Positions 52,812-61,927 of a stretch of DNA of 64,000 nt are shown here, one piece after another. Position 1 is the first letter of the stretch, and each line of letters begins with the position of its first letter. The position numbers and the translations under genes are program-made. Source of the DNA: Pseudomonas laurentiana (GTDB lineage: Bacteria; Pseudomonadota; Gammaproteobacteria; Pseudomonadales; Pseudomonadaceae); NCBI RefSeq assembly GCF_014648275.1, contig NZ_BMQU01000012.1, positions 103,088 to 167,087 of the forward strand, read 5' to 3'. Below the pieces are notes generated by a model. It saw only the letters and a program-made list of their open reading frames with translations, was not told where the DNA came from and did no database searches.

Positions 52812-54896
52812 ATGGCTAACACGGACGCCTTGAGTCATCAGCGGGCTGCTTCGCGCGCGCTGCAACCGACCGTCAAATCGCACCTGGCCTACACGCTGCT
52901 GAGTGGTCTGGTGATCATGCTGATGCTCAGCCTGGTAAGGCTGGCGCTGCTGGTTTACAACAGCGATCAGATCGGCAACACCCCGGTTTCGACGTTGGCC
53001 GAGGCGTTCGCCAACGGCCTGCGCTTCGACCTGCGCCTGGTGGTATACCTCTGCGTTCCGCTGATGCTGGCGCTGTTGAGTGTCCGGGCGATGGCCGCGC
53101 GCGGCCTGTTCCGTTTCTGGTTGACCATCACCTCCAGTGTGGCCATGTTCCTCGGCCTGATGGAGATGGACTTCTACCGTGAGTTCCACCAGCGCCTGAA
53201 CGGGCTGGTCTTCCAGTACGTCAAGGAAGATCCAAAGACCGTACTGAGCATGCTGTGGTACGGCTTTCCGGTCGTTCGTTACCTTCTGGCCTGGGCCTTC
53301 GGGACCTGGTTGCTGAGCCTGCTGTTCAAGTGCGTCGATCGCATGACGCGGCCTCGTGGCGAGTACGGCAGCAGTGTGGCCGGTGCGCGCAGCGTGGCAC
53401 CTTGGTATGTGCGGGGTGGCGTGTTCTTCATGGTGCTGATGGTGGCCGTGGTTGCTGCACGCGGCACCTTGCGTCAAGGCCCGCCGATACGTTGGGGCGA
53501 CGCCTACACCACCGACTCGAACTTTGCCAACCAGTTGGGCCTGAACGGCACGCTGACCCTGCTCACTGCCGCCAAGAGCCGGATGTCCGAAGAGCGCGAC
53601 AATATCTGGAAGGCCACCCTGCCGCAGGACGAGGCGCAGGAAACCGTGCGCAGCATGCTGCTGACGCCTCACGACAAGCTGGTCGATGCCGATGAAGCGG
53701 CCGTGCGCCGTGAATTCACCCCGCCGGTGGAAAACACCCTGCCGATCAAGAACGTCGTTGTGATCCTGCTGGAAAGCTTCGCCGGGCATTCGGTGGGTGC
53801 GCTGGGCGCCACCACCAACGTTACGCCATACTTCGACAAGCTGGCCAAGGAAGGGTTGCTGTTCGACCGTTTCTTCTCCAATGGTACCCATACTCACCAA
53901 GGTATGTTCGCCACCATGGGTTGCTTCCCCAACCTGCCAGGCTTCGAGTACCTGATGCAAACCCCTGAAGGCAGCCACAAGCTGTCGGGTCTGCCGGCGC
54001 TGCTCAGTGCGCGCAAGTACGACGACGTCTATGTCTACAACGGCGATTTCGCCTGGGACAACCAGTCCGGGTTCTTCAGCAACCAGGGCATGACCACCTT
54101 CATTGGCCGTAACGATTTCGTCAATCCAGTGTTCTCCGACCCGACGTGGGGCGTGTCTGACCAGGACATGTTCGACCGCGGTGCGGAAGAGCTGGCGAAG
54201 AACTATGGCAAGAAGCCGTTCTATGCCTTGCTGCAAAGCCTGTCCAACCACACGCCATACGCGCTGCCGACAAACCTGCCGGTAGAGCCTGTGACTGGCC
54301 AGGGTCGTCTCGACGAGCACCTGACTGCCATGCGTTACTCTGACTGGGCACTGGGCCAATTCTTCGAGAAGGCGCGTAAAGAGCCGTACTTCAAGGAAAC
54401 CCTGTTTGTCATCGTCGGTGACCATGGTTTCGGCAACAACCAGCAGGTCACCGAACTCGACCTGAGCCGCTTCAACATTCCGCTGCTGCTCATCGCTCCG
54501 GGTATCCAGGAGAAGTTCGGCGCGGTCAACCACACCGTTGGTACCCAGATCGACATCGTACCGACCATCATGGGTCGTCTCGGTGGCGAAACCCGCCATC
54601 AGTGCTGGGGGCGTGATCTGCTGAACCTGCCTGAAGGCGACCAGGGTTTCGGCATGATCAAACCGTCGGGTAGCGAGCAGACCGTTGGCCTGGTAACGGG
54701 TGATCGGGTGCTGATCGAGTCCAAGGACATGTCGCCGCGCATGTACCGCTACCAGTTGGGCCGTGAGTTCAAGGCCGATCTGATCGAAAGCCCAGACCAG
54801 GTTGAATTGACGCGCAAACTGGAGTCGTTCATCCAGACCGCGACCAAGAGCCTGCTGGACAACACCGCCGGCGTGGTTCACGGCGTGCCGAACTGA
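52812..54896 (+). CDS. Sulfatase/LTA-synthase-family membrane protein
   Basis: A 694-residue protein. There are five membrane helices in the first 240 residues, then an extracytoplasmic alkaline-phosphatase-superfamily domain from about 310: NVVVILLESFAGHS (metal Glu), SNGTHTHQGMFATMG (Thr nucleophile region), FVIVGDHGFGNNQ (Asp-His metal site) and IPLLLIAPG. This architecture is shared with LtaS, OpgB/MdoB-type and EptA-like phosphotransferases. A periplasmic transfer of a phospho-group to glycan or lipid is likely; the substrate is unknown. ATG 52812 lacks a strong ribosome site. A terminator follows at 54928. Confidence 0.9.
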   Translation: MANTDALSHQRAASRALQPTVKSHLAYTLLSGLVIMLMLSLVRLALLVYNSDQIGNTPVSTLAEAFANGLRFDLRLVVYLCVPLMLALLSVRAMAARGLFRFWLTITSSVAMFLGLMEMDFYREFHQRLNGLVFQYVKEDPKTVLSMLWYGFPVVRYLLAWAFGTWLLSLLFKCVDRMTRPRGEYGSSVAGARSVAPWYVRGGVFFMVLMVAVVAARGTLRQGPPIRWGDAYTTDSNFANQLGLNGTLTLLTAAKSRMSEERDNIWKATLPQDEAQETVRSMLLTPHDKLVDADEAAVRREFTPPVENTLPIKNVVVILLESFAGHSVGALGATTNVTPYFDKLAKEGLLFDRFFSNGTHTHQGMFATMGCFPNLPGFEYLMQTPEGSHKLSGLPALLSARKYDDVYVYNGDFAWDNQSGFFSNQGMTTFIGRNDFVNPVFSDPTWGVSDQDMFDRGAEELAKNYGKKPFYALLQSLSNHTPYALPTNLPVEPVTGQGRLDEHLTAMRYSDWALGQFFEKARKEPYFKETLFVIVGDHGFGNNQQVTELDLSRFNIPLLLIAPGIQEKFGAVNHTVGTQIDIVPTIMGRLGGETRHQCWGRDLLNLPEGDQGFGMIKPSGSEQTVGLVTGDRVLIESKDMSPRMYRYQLGREFKADLIESPDQVELTRKLESFIQTATKSLLDNTAGVVHGVPN

Positions 54897-54927
54897 TCAC
54901 CGGCACTACGTGATGCCTGTTTGACTG

Positions 54928-54958
54928 AAGCCCCGATTTATCGGGGCTTTTGTTTTTT
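54928..54958 (+). terminator. Rho-independent terminator
   Basis: A 10-bp stem AAGCCCCGAT/ATCGGGGCTT with a 2-base nominal loop (fraying to a larger one), followed by TTGTTTTTT. It lies 32 bases after the sulfatase-family gene. Confidence 0.92.
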
Positions 54959-55144
54959 GATGTGTCGATACGACATACATCGATTGGCATCGGCCCTGCG
55001 CAAGCGCTAGGATGCACTCAGGGTCTACCTGATTCACGCTTCCCGGCCCTGTCTTGATCACTAGCTCGAAGGCCCGCGCCTCTACTGCGGGCGATAGCGT
55101 CACGCACTGAAGGTTAATCCATCGGTATTTGCGGAGGACGATTC

Positions 55145-55477
55145 ATGAGCAGCCAATATGATGACATCAGCATTAATGTCTTGCGCAGCATGAAGGAAGG
55201 CGGGTTCGACTTTGCCCGTATCCACCCCATCGAGTTCTATGCCGTTTTCCCCGATGAGGAGCGTGCCCGCAGAGCAGCCGGGAAATTCCGTGGCGAGTCA
55301 CTCAATGCACAGGTCTGTGAATGTGCCGATGGCGGCTGGCATCTGGAATTGAGCAAGGTGATGTATGCCACCTATGGCGGCATTGATGAGTTCGAGCAGG
55401 GCTTTGAGGCGGTGATTGCACCGCTGGGTGGTGAGGTTCAAGGCTGGGGGGTCAAGCAAGAGCGTTTGCTGGCCTGA
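55145..55477 (+). CDS. rraB: Ribonuclease E inhibitor RraB-family protein
   Basis: A 110-residue protein of the RraB fold: HPIEFYAVFPDEERARRAAGKFRG (the ferredoxin-like core start), WHLELSKVMYATYGGIDEFEQGF, and an acidic surface. GCGGAGGA precedes the ATG. RraB in E. coli binds RNase E and alters degradosome activity. This protein is somewhat shorter (E. coli about 138), lacking part of the N-terminal extension, so equal function is not certain. Confidence 0.82.
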   Translation: MSSQYDDISINVLRSMKEGGFDFARIHPIEFYAVFPDEERARRAAGKFRGESLNAQVCECADGGWHLELSKVMYATYGGIDEFEQGFEAVIAPLGGEVQGWGVKQERLLA

Positions 55478-55661
55478 GCCAATCGACCGTCAGCCGGGCA
55501 CTGCCTCGCAATGAGGCGCCGTTGCCCGGTTGACGGTGTATCTCGCACTGCACTGGTGCGGCGTTTTTCCCTCGCATCTATAACCACTTGAAATAAAAGC
55601 ATTTATGCCGATGGCACGGGGCTTGCGATGACGTCTTGGTCCGGATGACAAGGAGTTCGGC

Positions 55662-57071
55662 ATGATCCGCAGCTTTTATGACGAAATGTATGCCGGCAAC
55701 GGCGAAGTCCGAGCGCACTACAGCGGATTCGCCAGTTGGCTGGCCGAGACCCCGGCGGAATTGTTGGCTCAGCGTCGTCGGGAAGCCGACCTGCTGTTTC
55801 ATCGCGCGGGTATTACATTCACCCTCTACGGCGATGAGCAAGGCACTGAACGGCTGATCCCCTTTGACACGATCCCCCGCAGTATTCCCGCCACAGAGTG
55901 GCGGGTGATCGAGCGGGGCTGCATCCAGAGGGTCAAGGCCCTCAATCTGTTTCTCGCTGACCTCTACCATGATCAACGCATCCTGCGGGCCGGCATCATT
56001 CCAGCCGAACAGGTGCTGGCCAACGAGCAGTATCAGTTGGCAATGCAGGGGCTGAACCTGCACCGTGACGTGTATGCGCATATCTCCGGGGTTGACCTGG
56101 TACGCGACAGTGACGGCAGTTACTACGTGCTGGAAGACAATCTGCGTACCCCCAGCGGTGTCAGCTACATGCTTGAAGACCGCAAGATGATGATGCGCCT
56201 GTTCCCAGAGCTGTTCGCTGCTCAGCGCATCGCGCCGATCGACCACTACCCGAACCTGTTGCTCGACACCCTGAAAAGCTCCAGCCCGCTGGATAACCCC
56301 AGTGTCGTGGTGTTGACCCCAGGGCGCTTTAACAGTGCTTTCTTTGAACATGCTTTCCTCGCGCGTGAAATGGGCGTGGAACTGGTTGAAGGGGCGGACC
56401 TGTTTGTGCGCGACGAGCGGGTATACATGCGTACCACGGACGGCCCCAAGGCGGTTGATGTGATTTACCGGCGTCTGGACGATGCCTTCCTCGATCCGCT
56501 GGCCTTCAACCCCGACTCGATGCTGGGCGTGCCCGGCCTGCTGTCTGCCTACCGTTGCGGCAATGTGGTGCTGGCCAACGCCATTGGTACCGGGGTGGCC
56601 GACGACAAGTCGATCTACCCCTATGTCACCGACATGATCCGTTTCTATCTGGACGAGGAGCCAATTCTGAAGAACGTGCCGACCTGGCAATGCCGCAAAC
56701 CGGCTGAGTTATCCCATGTGCTGGCGCATCTGCCGGAACTGGTGGTCAAGGAGACCCAGGGCTCGGGCGGCTACGGCATGCTGGTCGGACCAGCGGCCAG
56801 CCGTGCCGAAATCGAAGCCTTCGCGGCGCGGATCAAGGCTCGGCCTGCGGCCTACATCGCTCAGCCGACGCTGTCGCTGTCGACCTGCCCGACCTTTGTC
56901 GAGAATGGCATTGCCCCACGGCATATCGATCTGCGCCCCTTTGTCTTGTCTGGCCGGGAAACCCGCGTGGTGCCCGGAGGGTTGACCCGTGTGGCGCTGC
57001 GTGAGGGCTCGCTGGTGGTCAACTCGTCCCAGGGGGGCGGTACCAAGGACACCTGGGTCGTTGAGGATTGA
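55662..57071 (+). CDS. Circularly permuted ATP-grasp type 2 protein
   Basis: A 469-residue protein (DUF404/DUF407 type). YDEMYAGNGEVRAHY at the start, LNLFLADLYHDQRIL, YYVLEDNLRTPSGVSYMLEDR, VVKETQGSGGYGM (ATP-grasp loop) and RHIDLRPFVLSGRE are typical. It is the first of three genes, ATP-grasp / alpha-E / transglutaminase, that occur together in many bacteria and are proposed to make and cut a peptide or amide tag. AAGGAG precedes the ATG. The substrate is unknown. Confidence 0.9.
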   Translation: MIRSFYDEMYAGNGEVRAHYSGFASWLAETPAELLAQRRREADLLFHRAGITFTLYGDEQGTERLIPFDTIPRSIPATEWRVIERGCIQRVKALNLFLADLYHDQRILRAGIIPAEQVLANEQYQLAMQGLNLHRDVYAHISGVDLVRDSDGSYYVLEDNLRTPSGVSYMLEDRKMMMRLFPELFAAQRIAPIDHYPNLLLDTLKSSSPLDNPSVVVLTPGRFNSAFFEHAFLAREMGVELVEGADLFVRDERVYMRTTDGPKAVDVIYRRLDDAFLDPLAFNPDSMLGVPGLLSAYRCGNVVLANAIGTGVADDKSIYPYVTDMIRFYLDEEPILKNVPTWQCRKPAELSHVLAHLPELVVKETQGSGGYGMLVGPAASRAEIEAFAARIKARPAAYIAQPTLSLSTCPTFVENGIAPRHIDLRPFVLSGRETRVVPGGLTRVALREGSLVVNSSQGGGTKDTWVVED

Positions 57072-57074
57072 ATC

Positions 57075-58025
57075 ATGTTGAGTAGAACGGCCTCGGATCT
57101 GTATTGGATGTCGCGTTATCTGGAGCGGGCGGAGAACCTCGCGCGGATGCTGGATGTGAGTTACTCACTGTCACTGATGCCGCAGGATGGCCGGGGAGGC
57201 GGCCTTGATGAGCTGGCGATGCCTTTGCTGATCACGGGCACCCTTGATGACTACCTGGCACGTCATGGCGAGTTGCACGCCGAGCGGCTGTTGCAGCACT
57301 TCGCGCTGGACCCAGGCAACCCGGCCAGTATCTACAGTTGCCTGGGCGCGGCGCGGGCCTGTGCCCATGCGGTGCGTGGGCGAATTACCGCCGACATGTG
57401 GGAGAATATCAACGCGGCCTGGCTGGAAATCCGTGGCATTGCTGAACAGGGCGTGGGGCGTTACGGCCTGAGTCGCTTTTGCGAGTGGGTAAAAGAGCGC
57501 TCGCACCTGTTTCGCGGCGCCACCTACGGCACCATCATGCGCAACGATGCCTTTCGTTTTATCCGGCTGGGCACCTTTATCGAGCGTGCCGACAACACGT
57601 TGCGCCTGCTTGACGCCCGTTATGAAGTGCTCGGTGATGAGGCCGATGCGGTCAGTGACAGCTCGGCCCGAGGTTACTACCAATGGAGTGCCTTGCTCAG
57701 GGCGCTGTCGTCGTTCGAGGCCTACACCGAGATCTACCGCGATGCTCCCGCAGCGCGGCATGTGGCCGAGTTGCTGTTGCTGCGGGCTGACGTGCCGCGC
57801 TCGTTAAGGGCCTGCACCGAAGAGATCGATCAGATCCTCGCCAGCCTGCCCGGCGCCAATGGCCGCCCGGCACAGCGCCTGGCCGCTGAGGTGGATGCAC
57901 GCCTGCGCTACACCGGTATCGACGAAATTCTCGATGCAGGCCTGCACCCTTGGTTGAGCGACTACATCCCGCTGGTGCGCCAGTTGGGCAACGCTATTCA
58001 CAGCGCTTACCTGGAGGTCGTATGA
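57075..58025 (+). CDS. Alpha-E domain protein (DUF403)
   Basis: A 316-residue, all-helical protein: MLSRTASDLYWMSRYLERAENLARMLDV (signature N-terminus), RAVRGRITADMWE-like helix HAVRGRITADMWENIN, FRFIRLGTFIERADNTLRLLD. It follows the ATP-grasp gene by three bases and overlaps the transglutaminase gene by ATGA. Biochemical role unknown; it probably works with both neighbours. Confidence 0.9.
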   Translation: MLSRTASDLYWMSRYLERAENLARMLDVSYSLSLMPQDGRGGGLDELAMPLLITGTLDDYLARHGELHAERLLQHFALDPGNPASIYSCLGAARACAHAVRGRITADMWENINAAWLEIRGIAEQGVGRYGLSRFCEWVKERSHLFRGATYGTIMRNDAFRFIRLGTFIERADNTLRLLDARYEVLGDEADAVSDSSARGYYQWSALLRALSSFEAYTEIYRDAPAARHVAELLLLRADVPRSLRACTEEIDQILASLPGANGRPAQRLAAEVDARLRYTGIDEILDAGLHPWLSDYIPLVRQLGNAIHSAYLEVV

Positions 58026-58819
58026 GACTGACCATTAGCCATGAAACTGCCTATCGCTATGAAGATCCTGTTCGCAGCAGTATCCAGTACCTGCGCCTGA
58101 CGCCGCACGATACTGAACGGCAGCAGGTGTTCAGTTGGCACCTCGACCTGCCTCGTCCGGTGCGTGCTCAAGTGGACCCATTCGGTAACATCCTGCATGT
58201 GTTGAGCCTGGATGAGCCACATTCCGAACTGATCATTCGTGCCCAGGGGCAAGTGGAAATCGATGAACAGTTCGAGGCAGAGCATGACGCGGGTTCGGCG
58301 TTACCGTTTTTGCGTTTCACGCGCTTGACCGAAGCCGACGAAGCATTGCGTGCGTTTGCCGAGCGTCAATGTCGCAAGCGCCGCGACCGCTCCGCGCTGA
58401 TTGAGCTGATGCACGGGTTGCATGAGCGCATTGCCTATACCCCCGGGGCGACGCTGGTGGAGACCTGTGCCGCGCAGGCATTCGCGGGTGGTGCTGGCGT
58501 CTGTCAGGACCACGCCCATGCGTTTCTGGCCTGCGCTCGCAGCCTCGGCATTCCGGCGCGGTATGTCTCCGGTTACTTGTTTGACAGCGATAGCCAGCAT
58601 CTGGCGAGTCATGCTTGGGCAGAGGCCTGGTTGGACAACGGTTGGTACAGCTTTGACGTCACCAATCAATTGCAGCGCCCCGAGCGCCACTTGAAATTGG
58701 CAGTCGGCCTGGACTACCTGGACGCGTGCCCGGTACGGGGTATGCGTCGTGGCGGTGGCTTTGAGCAGATGCACGCCAAGGTGCTGGTCACCCCGACCCT
58801 CAGCGCGCAGCAGCAATAG
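58022..58819 (+). CDS. Transglutaminase-like cysteine protease family protein
   Basis: A 265-residue protein with a beta-rich N-terminal domain (LTISHETAYRYEDPV) and a transglutaminase core with Cys (GGAGVCQDHAHAFL), His (LASHAWAEAW) and Asp (YSFDVTNQ). ATG 58022 overlaps the alpha-E stop; the upstream frame to 57950 is inside that gene. In the proposed three-gene system it would act as peptidase on the product of the ATP-grasp ligase. Confidence 0.9.
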   Translation: MRLTISHETAYRYEDPVRSSIQYLRLTPHDTERQQVFSWHLDLPRPVRAQVDPFGNILHVLSLDEPHSELIIRAQGQVEIDEQFEAEHDAGSALPFLRFTRLTEADEALRAFAERQCRKRRDRSALIELMHGLHERIAYTPGATLVETCAAQAFAGGAGVCQDHAHAFLACARSLGIPARYVSGYLFDSDSQHLASHAWAEAWLDNGWYSFDVTNQLQRPERHLKLAVGLDYLDACPVRGMRRGGGFEQMHAKVLVTPTLSAQQQ

Positions 58820-58821
58820 CC

Positions 58822-59625
58822 CTAGGGCTGCTTGTGGTCGGCCATGTGTTGGAGGTAGGCGAGCAGGGCGTCCAGTTCCCCGTCGCTGAGCACACTGCTG
58901 CTGAAACCTGGCATTTTCGCCTGTGGCCACTGGCGCAGGCTTTGCGGGTCACGGATGTAGCGACGCAGGTACTCGAGGTGGAAGTACTCGGTCGGGTTGT
59001 AGGGCAGGTTCAGGTCCGGGCCGAACTGCGCGTCGCCTGCACCGTTGAGCGTGTGGCAGGCCAGGCAGTTTTTCTGGAACACAGCAAAGCCCAGGTTGAC
59101 CGGGCTATTGTCTGCCAGTCCTGGTGCCGGACGCATGGCCGGGAAACGCTCGGCAACGGCTGCCAGCAGGCGAATGCTGGCAACCTGGAAAGGCCACTGT
59201 TCAGGGCTGATATGGCCCGCTCCTGGGTTCGTCCACACTAAATAAAACGGGCCCGCACTTGGCTTGCCTTTGCCCAGGCCCGGCCAGGGGCTGGCGGGGT
59301 CTTCGATGGCCAGCCAGGCTTGGGCTGGCCCCTTGGTGAGCAGTGGCCCCGCAGGCATCTCGGCGGCAAAACCGTCCAGCGCAACCGCCTGCAGGTGATC
59401 CTGTGCTGAAACGCCCGTGAGCAGGGCGCTCAGAGGGATTGCGCGGTAGTGCATGGCTTTTTTATAGGACACATCATCAGTGATGCTGATCGACTGCGTT
59501 TGCGGGTGCTTGAGCAAGTCTTCGGTTTGCCAGCGGATGGGCGCATCGCCCAGTTCCAGAACCAGTTGAGCGGCCTGTACGGGCAGGCTCAGGGCGGCAA
59601 ATAGCAGGACAAGGCAGCGTCGCAT
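58822..59625 (-). CDS. Exported c-type cytochrome protein
   Basis: A 267-residue protein from ATG 59625. It has a signal peptide (RRCLVLLFAALSLPVQA), an N-terminal domain of about 150 residues related to sulfite-oxidase/molybdopterin-like export domains (IRWQTEDLLKHPQT, YRAIPLSALLTGV), then a single cytochrome c motif NCLACHTLNGAGDAQFGPDL (CxxCH near residue 185) with a distal Met in AKMPGF. It is probably periplasmic electron transfer. The longer frame to 59937 runs through upstream non-coding sequence. Convergent with the transglutaminase gene, two bases apart. Confidence 0.87.
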   Translation of the reverse strand: MRRCLVLLFAALSLPVQAAQLVLELGDAPIRWQTEDLLKHPQTQSISITDDVSYKKAMHYRAIPLSALLTGVSAQDHLQAVALDGFAAEMPAGPLLTKGPAQAWLAIEDPASPWPGLGKGKPSAGPFYLVWTNPGAGHISPEQWPFQVASIRLLAAVAERFPAMRPAPGLADNSPVNLGFAVFQKNCLACHTLNGAGDAQFGPDLNLPYNPTEYFHLEYLRRYIRDPQSLRQWPQAKMPGFSSSVLSDGELDALLAYLQHMADHKQP

Positions 59626-59696
59626 GAAACAGTCTCCAACCAATGAGGCCGGCAGCATACACCACGGCAGATGCGGTCCTGAGGTGCGTGCCCGGT

Positions 59697-59792
59697 TTAG
59701 CCGAACAGTCGCGATAGATTCGGCAGAATCAAGAGGAGTGTAGTGGCAAAGAGGATGAGCCCTGCCTGACGTACCTTGGTGTGTTTGAACAT
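59697..59792 (-). CDS. 31-residue membrane peptide
   Basis: It reads MFKHTKVRQAGLILFATTLL and ends LSRLFG: a short basic head and one membrane helix. The ATG at 59792 has AAAGG about ten bases upstream. It lies 71 bases upstream of the cytochrome gene on the same strand. Small proteins of this sequence type are, to my knowledge, conserved in Pseudomonas, but function is not known. The leader contains an A-rich AAC repeat just before the ribosome site. Confidence 0.65.
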   Translation of the reverse strand: MFKHTKVRQAGLILFATTLLLILPNLSRLFG

Positions 59793-60155
59793 GGCTGACT
59801 GCCTTTTTGTTGTTATTTCCTGAATGCCGAGTGGCGTCCCTGTCGAAGGTCTTGCGTGTAATTTCGGGCCTGCCAGGCACCGACACAAACCTGCTGAAAG
59901 TGGGTATACAACTAACCTTAGGGTCAGCGGCACCCACCTTTTAGAACTGTTTGGTATTTACAGCTTAAAATAAATTTCTTTTGGCTATCAGGCGTTATGC
60001 CATCCCATGACGATCGCCCTTTCTAGACGCATGCGTGCAGTTCGTCGGTGGATCCAGTTAGCGCGACCGTTCGTCGGTGCATTCTACTTGCTTACAAGCC
60101 TTATTCGCGGCAGGCTCTAGCACGCTTTTCACCTTTGTCGTTCGGGACTATCTCT
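59793..60155. other. Divergent intergenic region with an Hfq/Crc-like A-rich motif
   Basis: 363 bases between the small peptide gene and the amidotransferase gene. On the minus strand the bases 59803-59819 read GGAAATAACAACAAAAAGG, which fits the AAnAAnAA motif bound by Hfq/Crc in Pseudomonas and overlaps the small gene's ribosome site. The rest shows AT-rich stretches near 59960-59985 suitable for promoters, but no sure hexamers. Confidence 0.45.
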
Positions 60156-60884
60156 ATGTCGCTACGCATCTGCATCCTGGAAACCGACGTCCTGCGGCCG
60201 GAACTGGTCGATCAGTTTCAGGGCTACGGACGGATGTTCGAGCAACTGTTTGCCCGGCAGCCCATCGCTGCGGAGTTCAGCCTGTACAACGTGATGAACG
60301 GCGAGTACCCCAGCGATGAGCAATCGTTCGATGCTTATCTGGTCACGGGCAGCAAAGCCGATTCGTTCGGCAGCGATCCCTGGATTCAAACCCTCAAGAC
60401 TTTTCTGCTCGAGCGCTATCAACGTGGCGACAAGTTGCTTGGTGTGTGTTTTGGCCATCAACTGCTGGCGCTGTTGTTAGGCGGCAAGACCGAGCGTGCG
60501 ACTCAGGGCTGGGGTGTCGGTATTCACCGCTACCGGGTGAGTGCACAGCAGCCGTGGATGACGCCGGCAATCGAAGACCTGACCCTGTTGATCAGCCATC
60601 AGGATCAGGTCACCCGCTTGCCGGAGAACGCCACGCTGATTGCCTCGAGCGAGTTCTGCCGCTATGCCGCCTATCACATCGACGATCAGGTGTTGTGCTT
60701 CCAGGGCCACCCCGAGTTCGTCCATGACTACTCCCGGGCGCTGCTTGACCTGCGCCAGCAGCACTTGGGCGATGAGGTCTACCGCAAGGGGTTGGCCAGT
60801 CTTTCCGCTGAGCATCAGGGCGAAACCGTGGCCGAATGGATGATGCGCTTCGTGGCCTATAAGCCTGAGGGCACGTCGGCCTGA
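60156..60884 (+). CDS. Class I glutamine amidotransferase-like protein
   Basis: A 242-residue protein with the triad Cys in LLGVCFGHQLLA, and His and Glu in CFQGHPEF. RICILETDVLRPEL at the start and VTGSKADSFGSDPWI fit the GuaA-like/PuuD-adjacent group of stand-alone amidotransferases (YfeJ type). The acceptor is unknown. ATG 60156 is preferred; 36 codons of open frame upstream lack support. Confidence 0.88.
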   Translation: MSLRICILETDVLRPELVDQFQGYGRMFEQLFARQPIAAEFSLYNVMNGEYPSDEQSFDAYLVTGSKADSFGSDPWIQTLKTFLLERYQRGDKLLGVCFGHQLLALLLGGKTERATQGWGVGIHRYRVSAQQPWMTPAIEDLTLLISHQDQVTRLPENATLIASSEFCRYAAYHIDDQVLCFQGHPEFVHDYSRALLDLRQQHLGDEVYRKGLASLSAEHQGETVAEWMMRFVAYKPEGTSA

Positions 60885-60893
60885 CGGCGCCTC

Positions 60894-61865
60894 TCAGAGC
60901 CAGCCGGAGCGCTTGAAACTGGCAAAGAGTGCGGAGCAACCTACGGTGATCACGCCCAGTACCGCGAAGTAGCCGTATTGCCACCCAAGCTCGGGCATGT
61001 TCTGGAAGTTCATGCCATAGATGCCGGCTACGGCGGTGGGGAAGGCCAGTATCGCCGCCCAGGCGGCGAACTTGCGCTGGACGATGCTTTGCCGCGATGA
61101 CTCCAGCAGCATACCGATCTCGATGGTCTGGCTGGCGATGTCACGAATGCCCGCCAGGTCTTCCATCTGCCGGGTTACGTGAATCTGCACATCGCGAAAG
61201 TACGGCCGCATGTTCTTGTCGATGAACGGGAATGTCAGGCGTTGCAATTCCTCGCTGATCTCGACCATCGGGGCCACGTAGCGACGCAGGCGCAGAATGT
61301 CCCGGCGCAGGCCGTGCAGGCGCTTGATGTCATCTTCATTGAGTGCGCCACTCAGTACACTCTGTTCCAGCTCTTCGATTTCGCCGTGAATGGCTTCGCT
61401 GACCGGCTGATAGTTCTCGGTGACAAAGTCGAGCAGGGCGTAGAGCACGAAGTCCTCGCCGTGCTCCAGCAACAGTGGGCGTGCCTCGCAGCGCTGGCGT
61501 ACCAGCGCGTAGGACTTTGAGTGGCCATTGCGGCAGGTGATGATGTACCCCTTGCCGGCGAAAATGTGCGTCTCGATGAACTCCAGCTTGCCCTCGTGGC
61601 GCACGGGCGAATACGTCACGATGAACAGTGCATCGCCGAACGTTTCCAGCTTCGGCCGGCTGTGCTTTTCCAGCGCATCTTCAATGGCCAGTTCATGCAG
61701 GTTGAACTGTCGCTGCAGGTTGGCCAGCTCCTGTGCATCCGGTTCTTCCAGGCCGATCCAGACAAAGTGCCCTGGCTTGCTGGCCCAGTGACTGCCTTCG
61801 TCCAGTTTGATTGACGTAACTTTTCTGCCGGCGCTATACACCGCGGCTGCAACGACTCGTCCCAT
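60894..61865 (-). CDS. corA: CorA-family magnesium/divalent cation channel
   Basis: A 323-residue protein: a large cytoplasmic funnel domain (IEDALEKHSRPKLE, AKGYIITCRNGHS-type strand) and two C-terminal membrane helices joined by the GMN motif (IYGMNFQNMPEL). It forms a pentameric Mg2+/Co2+ channel in the inner membrane by family knowledge. Convergent with the amidotransferase gene, nine bases apart. Confidence 0.92.
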   Translation of the reverse strand: MGRVVAAAVYSAGRKVTSIKLDEGSHWASKPGHFVWIGLEEPDAQELANLQRQFNLHELAIEDALEKHSRPKLETFGDALFIVTYSPVRHEGKLEFIETHIFAGKGYIITCRNGHSKSYALVRQRCEARPLLLEHGEDFVLYALLDFVTENYQPVSEAIHGEIEELEQSVLSGALNEDDIKRLHGLRRDILRLRRYVAPMVEISEELQRLTFPFIDKNMRPYFRDVQIHVTRQMEDLAGIRDIASQTIEIGMLLESSRQSIVQRKFAAWAAILAFPTAVAGIYGMNFQNMPELGWQYGYFAVLGVITVGCSALFASFKRSGWL

Positions 61866-61927
61866 GACTGCTCGCTTCTTCAGGTTATCCTGTCAGCTTG
61901 GTATGACTGCATCGATCCGGCAACTGC

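Noticed and set aside
52806-54881. A 691-codon open frame antisense to almost the whole sulfatase-family gene
   Set aside because: The sense frame has clear domains and motifs. The antisense frame is His/Gln/Val-rich with no recognisable family and arises from GC-rich third positions.
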